The position numbers and the translations under genes are program-made. From Hesseltinella vesiculosa (taxonomy: Eukaryota > Mucoromycota > Mucoromycetes > Mucorales > Cunninghamellaceae): a DNA stretch of 64,000 bases. Below, piece after piece: positions 10,858 to 22,143 of this stretch; the first letter of the stretch is position 1; each line of letters starts with the position of its first letter. The stretch spans positions 620,001 through 684,000 of the forward strand of contig MCGT01000003.1 in NCBI GenBank assembly GCA_002104935.1, written 5' to 3'. Under the pieces are notes generated by a model that searched no databases, was not told the DNA's origin, and saw only the letters and a list, made by a program, of their open reading frames with translations.

Positions 10858-13641
10858 ATGACCAAACATAAAAAGAAGACAAAAAAGCATGCATCTTCTT
10901 CTGTCGAAGCCGTTGTACCGGCTGCCGATACTGATGATCAGGTACTTGCTAAATTTTTATTTCTGTGCTTTCAATCTTTGACCGTCCGTTTCTTCTTTTA
11001 AAATCGTCATAGCCCAGATCTCCCTCACCAGACGTTGCCACCGTTCCTTCATCAAAAGTTCAAGCCGATGCATCGCCAGAAGCCATAGACAATACCACAG
11101 AAGAAGTCATAGCTGAGCCATCGATTGAATCTGTGGTCCAATCCTCAACTGAAATGGTTGCCGACGAAAGTGCATTGAACAACAATTACAACGACCCATC
11201 CTACAATGATCAACAGGTACCTGCGATATTATCAGTGCAGAGGGTTTAATTTAACCGAACTTTTTTTTTTGTTTTTGTTCTTGACGCTGCCGAATAGGTT
11301 CCTGATCTCCTTTCTGGGCTGTTGAAAAAGCAGGCCGAAAAGGCACCAAAAACGTGGGAAGAGGTAAAGATGGCAAGCCCTTGCGACAAATAGGAGGCTA
11401 TACGTTTCCAAGATATTCGGGTCATTTACCAATATGTTTTGATTTTAGTTTTGCCGCGCTTCCTTTGACATTTATCATAGGATTCGTACATGGAAGCTTG
11501 AACAAGGCGCGATCTTGGGAAATCTTGCTTGGAGGTAATGCCACTCATTGTACGTCAGACTACATGCCAACTTCCCGCCTTTTTTCGCTTCTTTTTTTTT
11601 TTTTTAGACAAGACGAGTTAACCGAGTTTGCGAAAGACTACATCGAGTTGATCGAATTGTATTTGTCGAACAAAGTATGCCAGGAGAGACCATTGCGCAA
11701 GACAGGTTCACCCATCAACTGATACTCACCATACCCCCGTTTTGTTCATAGGTGGAAGAGGATGAGCGTGCAGAAACGTTGAAAAAGCACCTCCCAGCAG
11801 CGATCCTTTGTGTGAAAATGTATATTGAAAATGCAGGCACCATCTGCCTGGGCCAACTAAGGGACTGGCTGGCTGATTCTGAGAACCTTGGTAAGCAGCG
11901 GGGGAAGAAGGTGATGAGAGGAATGCTGGAACTAACAATTGTTCGGGGTTGTAGATGCACCTCCCGTTGAGCTGGGTGTTGCAAACAGACTGGGTTGGCC
12001 TTTTATCCAAATGTAAGCAAGCCTCCTTCTGTTTCCTGTCCTGTCGCGTTGACCTGCCCTTGTATTTTTTGATAGGCATATCCTTCAAGGAAGATTTGGA
12101 TTTGCCATCGACGAGCTGGAAATGTATGTTGCCACTGAAATATGTACTAACAAGAAGGCGCTGTCTCAGCTTATCGATATCCTCCGAGCGATCCCCGAGT
12201 TGCCCTACACCCAAGAGGAAACGACAGCTTGGGTCACAAAGCAAAGCGAATGGCGCGAACTGGTTTATGCGTTCTGGAATGAAGGGCTCGACGATGCTGA
12301 GGACAGGGACGCAGCCGGCTTGGAAACGACAGTGATGATGTTGATGGGCGACCTGGATGGCCTCGACATGACCTTTTGCGATTACTGGATGGGCTCTTTG
12401 ATTTTCGCCGAGGTGCATGACTCTGAATGGACGTCGCTGTTGGTAGGCATGGGCAGTAACGAGAGCTCCCAGGAAAAAATGTACTGTGACATATGGCTAA
12501 AAGATCTCGATGGCTTCTTTGGCGCCTTGGATATGGAAGGTGATCTTTGGATGTCGGTGCATCTCGGCTATCTGATGGTTCTCGCCGACCAATTGCCTGG
12601 TGGTCTTTCGATTGCCCCTGAACCTACAAACGAAGAACGCATCACCGAGCCGATCTGCTACCAGTACCGCGCCTATGCTGACCAGCTGGTGCTTGAATTC
12701 AATATGCTCAAGGAAGCCATGGAGTACAATATGGCTTGCCCTGTCAATGCCAATGCTTGGAACAAGCAAGTAAGCGTGTGATTTTTTTTTATGTGTGAGT
12801 CTGCTCGTCTCTCATCATTTCTTCTTTCTTTCCAGTTGCTTACCAGACATGGCATCACCTCCCTTGGGGAAAAGGCGCTGAAGAGCATTGCTCTATTTTG
12901 CCGCAACAACCAGTTGATCTTTGTGGACCAGTTTATTTACACGGTAAGATGACTATTTGCAAATAAGTAAAGGCGGTGCTCGGCCGGTCGCTAACAAGGA
13001 ACATTATATTGTAATCTGCAGACGCTTGGTGATCGACTGTTTGAACAAAAAAAATATTTGGAGTGTGTGTCTCCGTACGCCTATGCCGAAAACTCAACTG
13101 CCCTCGACATGATAGCCAAGATTCTGCTTGACCAATACTTGAAAGATGGCAGCTTGGATCAAGTAGTCACTGACAAGGAATACACTCTAGCTCTAGAAAC
13201 CTCGCCAGCCTATTCCTTTCTCTACAACTACAAGATCCTCCGAGATTTCATCCAGGTACGTGCAAGGGAAAGAGTTAAGAAATCCACGGTTCAGCTCACT
13301 TTTTTTTTTTTTAAAAAAAAAAAAAAACGTAGGCGGAGCAGCTTGATCAAGCTTACGACAAGCTCTGGATGCTTATGGGCAGTCTAGGGTTTGTCAACGC
13401 CGAGTATTCGCTGGTGCTACTTATTGATGCCTTTGATGTGTACCTGAGTGCCAAAGCTGCCACCCGAACCGATACCCTTCAGCTATTGCACCAACTGGAC
13501 ATCGCCGTTAAAGATGAAGCATGGCCCAGCTTCGCCACCAATTACTATGCATGCCATCACAACGGCAAGGAATTGGCTCCAGATTTGATAGCAGAAAAGC
13601 TGAAGCAGCGTTTCATTTATTATTTGATGCAGCTTGCATAG
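10858..13641 (+). CDS. NUP85: Nup85-like nucleoporin of the Y complex
   Basis: Eleven exons are read: 10858-10941, 11013-11216, 11298-11363, 11449-11534, 11608-11674, 11752-11890, 11955-12012, 12076-12769, 12836-12943, 13022-13255 and 13333-13641. Every join keeps frame and gives 682 residues, within the Nup85 range (about 650-750). The N-terminus is lysine-rich and disordered (MTKHKKKTKKH). The rest is alpha-helical, like the ACE1 solenoid of Nup85. The region SFLYNYKILRDFIQAEQL followed by YSLVLLIDAFDVYLS has the spacing and character of the Nup85 signature (FLVKYREF, then a helix ending LLLDALPLLE). Nup85 binds Seh1 and Nup145C/Nup96 in the outer ring of the nuclear pore. I judged the family from pattern rather than alignment, so another ACE1 protein is possible. 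Confidence 0.68.
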
Positions 13642-13788
13642 ACACTTTTGACCATTTTTTTTATTTGAAAATTAAAATATATTTTTGTTGCCTCCAAGTC
13701 GACACTCCCTTTGGCTTATGTTATATTATTTTGTTTATTGAAATGCAGGATGCAATTGAAGATGCGGATATGAGAGGTCTATACGGCA

Positions 13789-14457
13789 CTAGGCTTTGAT
13801 ACCGAGGATTTCGTTCAAACGGGCTGGATCGTGCTGGGTGGCCATGCGCTTCGCCTTGAGGAATTTGGCACGGGCACTGAAAAAAAAAAAAAAAAAAAAG
13901 GTCAGTTCCTGAATTTTGACGACGAGAATGGCTTTGACTTACGCATTTCGGATAGGCACAACAACAGGCGCAGGATCTTGCTTGTCCTTCTTCTTGTCCT
14001 TTTTGGCTTTCTTTTCTTTCTTATCCTTCTTATCCTTTTTGGCCTTCTTTTCTTTCTTGTCCTTTTTGTCCTTCTTCGCCTTTTTCTTCTTCTTCTTTTC
14101 GTCGTCGTCGTCGCTGTCCGATTCAGCCTTGCGTTTCTTGCTGTCTTGGTCATTGTTGCTGTCATTGTCGCTATTGTTGTTGCTGTTGAGATCGGCCAGG
14201 AGGCGACTGAAGGCATCGGTGTTGCCCAGCCAGTTGTCACTTTGGTTTTTCTTGGCACCCAGGCCAAGATTGTCATCCTTTAATCGAATCTTGACATGAT
14301 CTTGTGAACCGTCTTCATTAGCCCCGAGGCCTTTGCCGGGAGCCCAGCCCATCTTGGCCATCATGCGAAACCCAAACTTGGAAGTGTCGTTGCTCCAGTT
14401 GAGATTGTTTGGATCCGACGAGATCCGTTGTCGTTCTTTTTGTCCGGCTAAACCCAT
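13789..14457 (-). CDS. G-patch protein, PINX1/Gno1 type
   Basis: Two exons, 14457-13943 and 13876-13789, give 200 residues. The N-terminus MGLAGQKERQRISSDPNN leads into a G-patch (FGFRMMAKMGWAPGKGLGANEDG) that starts within the first 50 residues, as in PINX1/Gno1. A highly charged KKKKKKAKKDKKDKKEKK tract occupies the second half. The short second exon encodes RAKFLKAKRMATQH and ends LNEILGIKA, a C-terminus typical of fungal Gno1. Yeast Gno1 activates the DEAH helicase Prp43 in rRNA processing, and human PINX1 also inhibits telomerase. Nucleolar localisation is expected. The acceptor is preceded by a run of 18 T on the coding strand. Confidence 0.85.
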
Positions 14458-14959
14458 GTTGTTCAGTATAAGTTGATATAAGAAAAGACGTCGATGTTAT
14501 GGTGCGAAACAGGTGAGGGTATAAACGTAAATGGATCAACAACAAGCGAAAAAAAAAAAAAAAGGTGTAAGAAAAAAAAACTTTTTCCACCCACCAGCCA
14601 GAGCAGCGCCAGCTTCTGAATTTGCCACCCGCGATTTTGATTGGTTTTCTTATTTTTTTTTTTTTTGTGCCTCGACCTTTGGGCGAGCAGGTGTAGATTG
14701 GGGCATGTTCTCGACAGTCGTCGTTATATTAAAAAAAAAAATTAAAAAGCCCCCCTGTTCATGCATCGTTTTTTTTTTCTAAAAAAAGAGTTCATCGCTT
14801 ATCCATTTTTTTTTCAAAAAGATGCTTGACTAGAAAATGTGTATGTTATCTTTATGGAATTAAAATTACAAGGAACAATAAACAAGAATGGAAACATGCC
14901 ATGTGGCGATAAAAAAAAAGCGGGAGAGGAGGGGGTATGGATGGTCAAAAAAAAAAAAT
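14458..14959. other. Intergenic region with many homopolymer runs
   Basis: This is the 5' flank of the G-patch gene and the 3' flank of the coiled-coil gene, both leftward. It has seven or more A- or T-runs of 8-14 bases. No gene is seen. Confidence 0.45.
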
Positions 14960-15806
14960 CTAAGCAGACAAATTGAGCTTGGCAAAGGTTTGGATCTTTT
15001 GTATCAACTGGGCAGCTTGGTTACGGCAATCTTGGACGTCGTCTTGAAGGGTAGTGGACTGATTCAGGTTATCCAACAGCGACCCCACTTGCAATTCGAT
15101 ATCCTGGACCAATGATTGTGTCAGATCATGCTGCTTTTGTTGAAGGCTCTTCACTTGATCCAAATATTTTTGCTGCTCCGGATCGTCCTGTTGGTCCTGC
15201 TGCTGTTGAGGAGGTTGGGCAAGCAAATCCAGAGACCATTGATACTGCTGGTACGTCTGTTGAACAAGATGCTGTAGTTTCTTGAGCTCGCTCATCAAGG
15301 CCGTGCGTTCGAGGTTAGAGCGGCTGTCCATATGATCGATAGCTTGTTGCAGGGCTTGCTTTTGTTGAGCGACGAGATTCCTTGCCGAGACAGCTTGATC
15401 GCGATCGCGGGCGAGCTGCTGTTCTTGCTTTTTCAAGGCTTCCATTTGCTTTCGTGATGCCATGGCTTCTTCCTTTAACTCTTTCACCTTGTCTTCAAGA
15501 TGGGACGATTGCTGCCGAGTGTGCTCCAGGGCCAGCTCCTTGGTTTCCAATACTTTCATCAGTTGTTGGATATGGCTGCGACAATCTTGATTAGATTCTA
15601 CATAATCTTTTCCTTGTTGGTCGCTTTTCGCTTTGGCATCTTTGACGGTGGTAAGCTAAAACATCCACGGGAGAAAAAAAAAATGTCAGCTTCATTTTCA
15701 TCAAACTGAACGAGGTTACCTGAGCCTGTGCGGCATCTAAATCCTTCTGTAGGGATTCCCAAGTATCCTGTAACTGTTCCAAAACTCGGTCGGATCGAGT
15801 AGACAT
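14960..15806 (-). CDS. Coiled-coil protein of unknown function
   Basis: Two exons, 15806-15720 (29 codons, MSTRSDRVLEQLQDTWESL) and 15655-14960, give 260 residues. Almost the whole protein predicts as heptad coiled coil by eye, with dense Glu/Lys/Gln/Leu and no Pro or Gly until a QPPQQQQDQQDD linker near residue 170. A second coiled coil follows and ends QTFAKLNLSA. There is no catalytic motif or membrane segment. Such proteins may be cytoskeletal, kinetochore or mRNA-transport adaptors, and I cannot choose among these. The gene is divergent from the CK1-like kinase at 16548 across 741 bp. Confidence 0.75.
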
Positions 15807-16356
15807 GCTGTTGATGAACAAATGATCTTTCAAAAAGAAAGATTGAAAAAGAGAAGCAAAGAAAGGAAAAAAAGAGCGTCCCTGCTGAGTTTTAAGCTTC
15901 TGAAAGAGGAAACTGAATCCGTCACGTGGATGCATGGAAAAACCGTCGTTTTTTTTTTTTTGTTCTTTTTCCTTTTTTCCCACTGTTTATTGCACATTCT
16001 TATTGTTTAGCATCCAACACGACCCTATCTCTTTCTTCCTCGTTTTTTAGTAACTGCCTTTTTACTTCTTTCTTTGTTATCTTTAGCTTATTATTATACC
16101 TATTTTTTTTTATTTTCATTACTTTTGCTGACTTGATTTCCCCCAAACCTATTTCTCAACGGGAAAATCCAGCCTTTTTTTCTTTTGAAAAGCTCACCTT
16201 CCCTGTCTTCATACATTGTAGTTTATTACGACACGGTTGAGTCTTATCAAAAGAAAAAAAAAGTTGAAGATTGACTTGGCACGAAGAACATTAGCAACCC
16301 TCCATTGATCTTTTTATTTTGTAACACACACACACACACACAGACTCTCTCTCTCC

Positions 16357-16395
<39 letters not shown>

Positions 16396-16547
16396 ATAGT
16401 TTCCCCTGTTCCTCCCTGTTTTACCCCTCTTGGTATATATCTTGTTTATAGCTCTCTTTTGTATTTAGCTTTCGCGCTACTATTCTCTATATTCTACATT
16501 TCTTTTTTTTTTTTTTACGCTTTCTGACTCTCGTTCTTCTTGCGGCC
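15807..16547. promoter_or_regulatory. Divergent upstream region, pyrimidine-rich leader of the kinase gene
   Basis: The plus strand is strongly pyrimidine-rich from about 15950 to 16545. It includes a CA/CT microsatellite and a T-run about 35 bases before the kinase ATG. I see no coding region. This looks like promoter and 5' UTR shared by two divergent genes. Confidence 0.5.
16323..16392. repeat. (CA)n-(CT)n compound microsatellite
   Basis: About eight CA dinucleotides are followed by an interrupted run of some 30 CT dinucleotides in the presumed 5' UTR or promoter of the CK1-like kinase gene. The strand bias to pyrimidines matches the surrounding leader. Confidence 0.9.
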
Positions 16548-18128
16548 ATGACAACCTTCAAGAATATCCTTGCTGTCGATCCTTTGCCAGTGGCTTATAG
16601 TTTGACAGATTCATCGTTGGAAAGTGATCGTTCTATTGGCCGTCAAGATGTTGTTATCGGTGAACAATGGGTGGTATCAGCCAAGATTGGCGAAGGTTGC
16701 TGGGGTGAGGTTTTTCAAGGTAACACGAACCTGACAACTTTTTTTTTCTTGATGGCCAATTCACGTTTTCTATTTCTTAGTCAAGGACAAACGCACCGGA
16801 CGTCTCTATGCAGTCAAGCGTGAACCTCGTTCTCCCTTTTCACAAATCCGCCATGAATCCATCATTTATGACATTCTTGCTGGTGGTCGTAAGTGCCAAA
16901 AAAAAAAAAAAAAAAAAAAAAACCTGGCTTTTTTTCCACGTCTCATTGACGCCCTCTTCCGCTTTCAGCTGGGATCCCCCAATGCCATTGGTATGGAATT
17001 CACGACAACTATGATTGCATGGTCATGGATCTTCTGGGTGCTGACTTGAAACAACTACAAGATCATGTCCAAGCTGTACCGTTGCCCATAGTCGTAGATC
17101 TTGGCTGCCAAATGGTAAGAGAAAAAAAAGGAATTTTTCTTTCGGGAAAATAAAACTGATGACTCCTCTTTTTTCTTTCATAGGTGGATATGCTGGAGCA
17201 TATCCATGATCGTGGCTTGGTATATCGCGATATCAAGCCCAACAATTTTTTATTTGCCGAGACATGCTCCTTTGACGACGATGAGCTGGATGATAAGCAT
17301 GTGACCTGTCAAGATGTTTTTGATCGATGGGGCGAGTTCCGACCAAAGCTGTTTGTGGTCGACTTTGGCCTGGCCACGTACTGGCGAAATCTTGAAACCA
17401 AACAACCTTTCCCAGAAACAAAAAAGCCCCTCCGGTCCCGTATTGGCACCGCACGCTATGCCTCGCTCAACGTCCATCATGGCAAGATACCCGCTCGACG
17501 CGACGACATGGAGAGCCTGATCTATTTGCTGATTGAATTGGCAAAGGGGTCGTTGCCCTGGACTGGGATCCAAGCTCGCTCCACCAAGGTCGGTTGGGAT
17601 CGCATGCGAGCTATCAAAGAAGAAACGTCCCTGACTAGCCTGTGCGCTGGTCTGCCTTCCGCCTTTGCTGCGCTTGTGGAATATACCCGACATTTGCACT
17701 TCCTGGACCGCCCCAACTACACGTACATGCGTCACTTGCTGCACTCCTGCCTGTTGCATACTCCTACCAGCAGTCCCTGGCCTGATGTGTTTGTCATGGA
17801 TGACCTTGTCAATGAACTGCCCCACATTGGCTCGCCACCAACGCCACTTGTCAACCATCGTCCCCCCGTTCACCCACGACAACAAAAACACCAACCACAG
17901 CCTCCCTCTTCGGCACCCAGCCACTCCCGTCGTCCCAGCTACCCCAAACACAAACACCCTACCCCACCTTTGCCCTCTCCTGCCGTTCAACCCCATCCAG
18001 GACAAACCAATCCCAGACCCGAGCAACGCAAGCGTCGGCCCTCGAAAAAATTTAACAACAACCACCGACCAACCCCTTCCAAAGCCGCCAAATTCAAGTC
18101 TTCTGATCCTCCCGCCTTCAAGTCCTGA
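16548..18128 (+). CDS. Casein kinase 1-like protein kinase
   Basis: Four exons, 16548-16719, 16781-16888, 16969-17114 and 17184-18128, give 456 residues. Kinase motifs in order are the glycine loop GEGCWGEVFQ, the ATP-site lysine in YAVKREP, the catalytic loop YRDIKPNNFL, DFGLATYW and the CK1-type activation segment RIGTARYASLN. CK1 kinases have this segment in place of the APE motif. The C-terminal 130 residues are Pro/His/Lys-rich and disordered, ending in a basic stretch (EQRKRRPSKKF) that could be a nuclear localisation signal. An acidic insert (DDDELDDKHVTCQDVF) lies between the catalytic loop and DFG, where standard CK1 has a shorter loop. This divergence suggests a lineage-specific or TTBK-like member rather than the Hrr25/Yck orthologue. 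Confidence 0.85.
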
Positions 18129-19821
18129 GTGGCCATTTCCCTTTCCAGGCTTTCTTTCACCATCGTGGTGGATTGTTTGGTTTTTTTTTTAAAAAAAGAA
18201 ATAGCAATAACAATAATAAAAAAAAAGACGAGAAAATGAAAGACGATATCAGTTTCGTGATTTTTTCTGTGTTTACTGGCGCAGTGGCTCGCACCCTTGA
18301 ACAGCATTTTGGGCTTTGCTGTTGACCCACATGCCACCAACGGGCCATTGACGTGGTAGGTTCCATCATCATCTACATCACTCATTACCGGAAATGCTGA
18401 GGGAAATGTGTGCTATTGGTAAAGTTCGTTCGTTCGTTCGTTTTTTTTTTTTTTTTTTTTTTTTTGGGGGGGGGGGGAGCACGCTTGCTTCAGCACCATT
18501 TCGGGCTCAAGACCACGCGGAAGCTAATGATGTGTGCTCTGCCAGATGCCCCCAGATTTATTCAGCCTACACACAAAAAAAAAAAAAGAAAGAAAACCCA
18601 GCAAGGATAATGGAGTGTTCCAATTGAAAGAGTGCCCATGAAAGAGCCAAATATTGAAAAAATGGTGATGCTGGACAAGGTTGAGGCAGGCGACACAGTC
18701 AGAGAGTTCTTTACTGTCGTTATCACCATCTGCGGGGAAACAAACTGCTCAGCAGTTCCAAGCCCTGTCCACTTATTTCTGAACTGCATGGCAAGGCAGC
18801 AAGACTATGATATCTCTCACCGAAGCAATGAACTTGACATCATTTTTTTATTCTTTTGAGTGGCAATATCGTTTTGTTGCTCATGTACAGCACAGTTCTT
18901 CAGGCAATTATTCCTTCTTCAAACAGCGTCAAACAAGCCCCATTGCGTCATGTAGGTGCTTTGACAATCTTTCACGTTGTTTTCTTGATTTCAAAAAGCC
19001 AAAGGCCTAGCCAACCTAGCACTAATAAAAAGGATATATCCTCCAGCCTCACAGAAAAAAAAATATTGCTAAACTGTCCATCCCAAACGAATTAACCTTG
19101 CGGATCAACTCATGACCACCATGTTGCTAAAACGCCTTAACCTGCGAGAGTGGAGCAATTACTGTTGAAAAAAAAAAAAAAAAAAAAAAGGGCGAGATGA
19201 TTGCCAAAAAGGAACACCCAGCTTTGTGCCTCGGTCAAAAGTGGCACCCCAAGGGGGAAAAATTCAAAATTCGGCCCTGAGCTTCCTACTTTTTGTTTTG
19301 CCGTGTGTCGAATTTGTCATGCCTGACCGAGTTGAAGGGTTCGGTACCCAAGTCATCTTTGATTGGTAAACCTTAAAAAAGATTTTTTTTCCATTTCATT
19401 TACAGGTTCCCTGGATTTTCCCAGCCAATAGCAAACAGCTTCCTTGCAAATTTTTAAGCTTCCGTTCCAGTCCAACCCTCTGGCCTTGGGAATCTTGGTG
19501 CTTCTTTTTTATATCCATGTCCAAAGAAGCTCAATGAAATCGAAATCAAAGTTGTTGGATCTGTTACACTAACCAAAGTAGGTCAATCTCACGCTCTTTA
19601 GCGTTTCTTTCTTGTGAGTAAGTGACGATCGTCTCACAGCTGTTCACGAGAAAGAATTTTCATTGGTTCCAGAAGTTGCTGAACGTCTCAGAACGAAAAA
19701 GGCGGGGCAGGATCAGAAAATAGAAACACCGCTCGATAGATTATTTAAAGCGGGGAGGATTTTTTTTTTCACCCCACCTTTTTTTTATTCCTTTTCCTTT
19801 TTGTTTTTCACCTTACTTGTA
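18129..19821. other. Intergenic region, no gene assigned
   Basis: This 1.7-kb stretch has an adjacent T(24)-G(13) run near 18441-18478 and a 20-A run near 19170. Several overlapping short frames occur, for example plus 18632-18859. None shows a motif or consistent splice sites. The last 200 bp are the promoter and leader of the MFS gene, with T-rich tracts just before its ATG. Confidence 0.45.
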
Positions 19822-21684
19822 ATGACTCAAGCAGTGGAAGTAAAAGACTTAACGCCTGAACAACTGGTTTTGCAAAAGAAGCTTGTCAAGATCCTTGATT
19901 TCAGACTCCTTGTGTAAGTTTATTGTGATCGATTCATTCAAAATGCATGATCGCCATTGGACTCACCACTCTCCTCTTCTGATTGATTGGGTAGGTGGAG
20001 CTTCTTTGCTTATTTTTGTAATGGTCTAGACAGAAATAACATGCCGTAAGAACCTCCACTGGCAAGCACCGAGTGTGTGAACTGACTTTTTTTTTGCCCA
20101 AACAGGTACGCATATACTAGCGGCATGCCCGAAGATCTGGGCTTGGTCAAGGACCAATACAACTGGGCTGTGACCATGGTAATTTCGCCATGTTTTCTTT
20201 TCTTGATATATTCTTACACAACCGTTTCACGCTAGTTCTTTATCGGTTATGTGATCCTTCAAATTCCTAGCAACGCCATTATCACCCGTGTGCGTCCCAG
20301 TATCATGTTGCCTACCATTACCTTCCTTTGGGGAGCTGTTGTTTCGTTCATGTCGCTTGTGAAGAACCCTCAAGGCCTTTATGGTCTCCGTATTACGTTG
20401 GGTTTCAGTGAAGCTGTAAGCCTTTTCATCCACGCCATTGATTTGATGCTCACCAGATATCTGTAGGCTTTTTACCCCGGTATTGTCTACTTGCTGGGTT
20501 CCTGGTACACCAAGGAAGAACTTGGTGCTCGCACTGCCATCTTTGTTGCTGGCTCCCAACTTTCTGGTGCTTTCTCTGGTTTAATTAGCGGTGCCATCTC
20601 TCAAACTCTGCACGGCCAGAATGGCATGAGCGGCTGGGTAATTCGTAAAAAAAAGTCAAACGACCAAAACTCACTCTTTTTTTTGCATTTCAGAAATGGC
20701 TGTTCATCATTGAAGGTGTGATTGCTATGTTTGTCGCATTGTTTGGGTTCTTCTTGTTGCCTGACATGCCTGCCAACACCCGCTTCTTGTCCCCTGAATT
20801 ACGTGAATTGGCCGTGTACCGTCTGCAGCGCCAAGGCCGTCAAACCAACATCACTGGCTTCAACTGGGTCACCTTCCGCAACTTGTTCAGCTCCCCATAT
20901 ATCCTCATTTACATCATTGTGTTCTCCATCATGCAAATCGGGATGCAAATGCTCACTCAATTCCCTATTATCCTCAAGACCATGGGCTATGACACTACTT
21001 GGGCCAGTTATATGAATGCTCCTGTTTGGGTGGTGGCTGCCATTGTCATTATTGCTCAAGGCTATCTCTCCGATTGGAAGGGCGCTCGTGTCTGGCACGT
21101 TGTTGGCGGTGCCATCATCACCATTGTCTTCTATATTATTCTTGTCGCCGTTAACGGCGGCGAAGTTTCTACCACCCTTCTGTTTGTCTGTGTCTACTTT
21201 ATCACTCGTAAGTTCCTCTGGAGCATACAAAAAAAAAAAAACAACGAAAAATGGCTCATCTACCATTCTCTCTTCTGCAGCTGTCCTTGGTATCAGTCCC
21301 ATCTTCATGACTTGGTTGAACGAATTTTATTCCGTTGATGTCGAAACCCGTGCCCTTGCCATTGCTACCGTCAATAGCATTGGTAATCTCGCTCCTAACT
21401 TTGCCAACGTCAAGGTAAACCAGTACACATTGTCCAAAAAAGGGCTCCTGGTACTGACTCCTTGATTTTCTTTTTGCTAGATCTGGCTCGTCTCTGACGC
21501 TCCTGCTTTCAGAAATGGCAAGATCATTACCATGTCCTTGATGATTTTGCTCGTGATTTTGGTCATTGCCATGCACTACTGTCAACAAGCTGGCTTGTGG
21601 CTGCCAAAGCGCTCAGACAAGATCGAAACCGACAGCACCGTCTCCAACATGGATAAACCCCACGAAGCCGATGAAACTGTGTAA
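19822..21684 (+). CDS. MFS permease, anion:cation symporter (Dal5/Tna1-like) family
   Basis: Eight exons are read: 19822-19913, 19995-20045, 20106-20178, 20236-20415, 20467-20637, 20694-21207, 21281-21414 and 21481-21684. They give 472 residues, normal for a 12-helix MFS protein. The sequence WSFFAYFCNGLDRNNM in helix 1 and the downstream YNWAVTMFFIGYVILQIPSN are typical of the Dal5 allantoate/Tna1 nicotinate family. GLRITLGFSEA and WYTKEELGAR are the matching loop motifs. The central cytosolic loop starts at LPDMPANTRFLSPEL, and the tail is hydrophilic. Members import vitamins, allantoate or other organic anions with protons at the plasma membrane. I cannot name the substrate. The gene ends 460 bp from the 3' end of the Fanzor-type gene, tail-to-tail. 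Confidence 0.88.
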
Positions 21685-21842
21685 ATTGCCCTTACACCCT
21701 CTCGATTTTTTTTTACCTCCATCCGCATTATCTCTCTCTGTATCATTATTTGTATTTTATAATTTCTCCCGTTTCATTTGTATCAACTCATCTATGCTTT
21801 GAAATTAAATCTAATCCTTGGAGTTTACACTTTATTTAAAAA

Positions 21843-21992
21843 AATGTCGCAGTGATAGGAATGCAAATGTCGCAAAAAGAGCTATTAAACATGGAAATGT
21901 GAAGGATAAGTTTAGCATATGATGGCGAATAGAATTTAACTTACCAATAACGATAAATTGGGAAGATGCCAAAGGATTGCAAATGTCGCAAA
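21843..21992. repeat. Direct repeats at the 3' flank of the Fanzor-type gene
   Basis: TGCAAATGTCGCAAA occurs exactly at 21862-21876 and again at 21978-21992, 116 bp apart. A shorter related piece, AATGTCGCA, lies at 21843-21851. They sit between the 3' ends of the MFS gene and the Fanzor-type gene. They could be element termini, a guide-RNA scaffold part or unrelated repeats; sequence alone does not decide. Confidence 0.7.
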
Positions 21993-22143
21993 GACATTAG
22001 AAATTGAGGAAAGTGGTGAGAAAATGACTTTTTTTTTTTTTTTTTTTTTGCAATCTTACCTGTAAATATACTTCAAACATCAACAAAAAAAAAACGCTGA
22101 CGTTGCCATCTATTGATGGTAGTTTTTTTTTTTTTTTTCGTTT

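Noticed and set aside
13902..14299. Overlapping Arg/Thr-rich and Ser/Leu-rich frames near 14 kb
   Set aside because: They are other-frame readings of the lysine-rich tract of the G-patch gene.
18250..18370. A tRNA-like segment (GCGCAGTGGCTCGCACCC)
   Set aside because: No matching acceptor stem, anticodon arm or B-box GGTTCGANTCC could be found.
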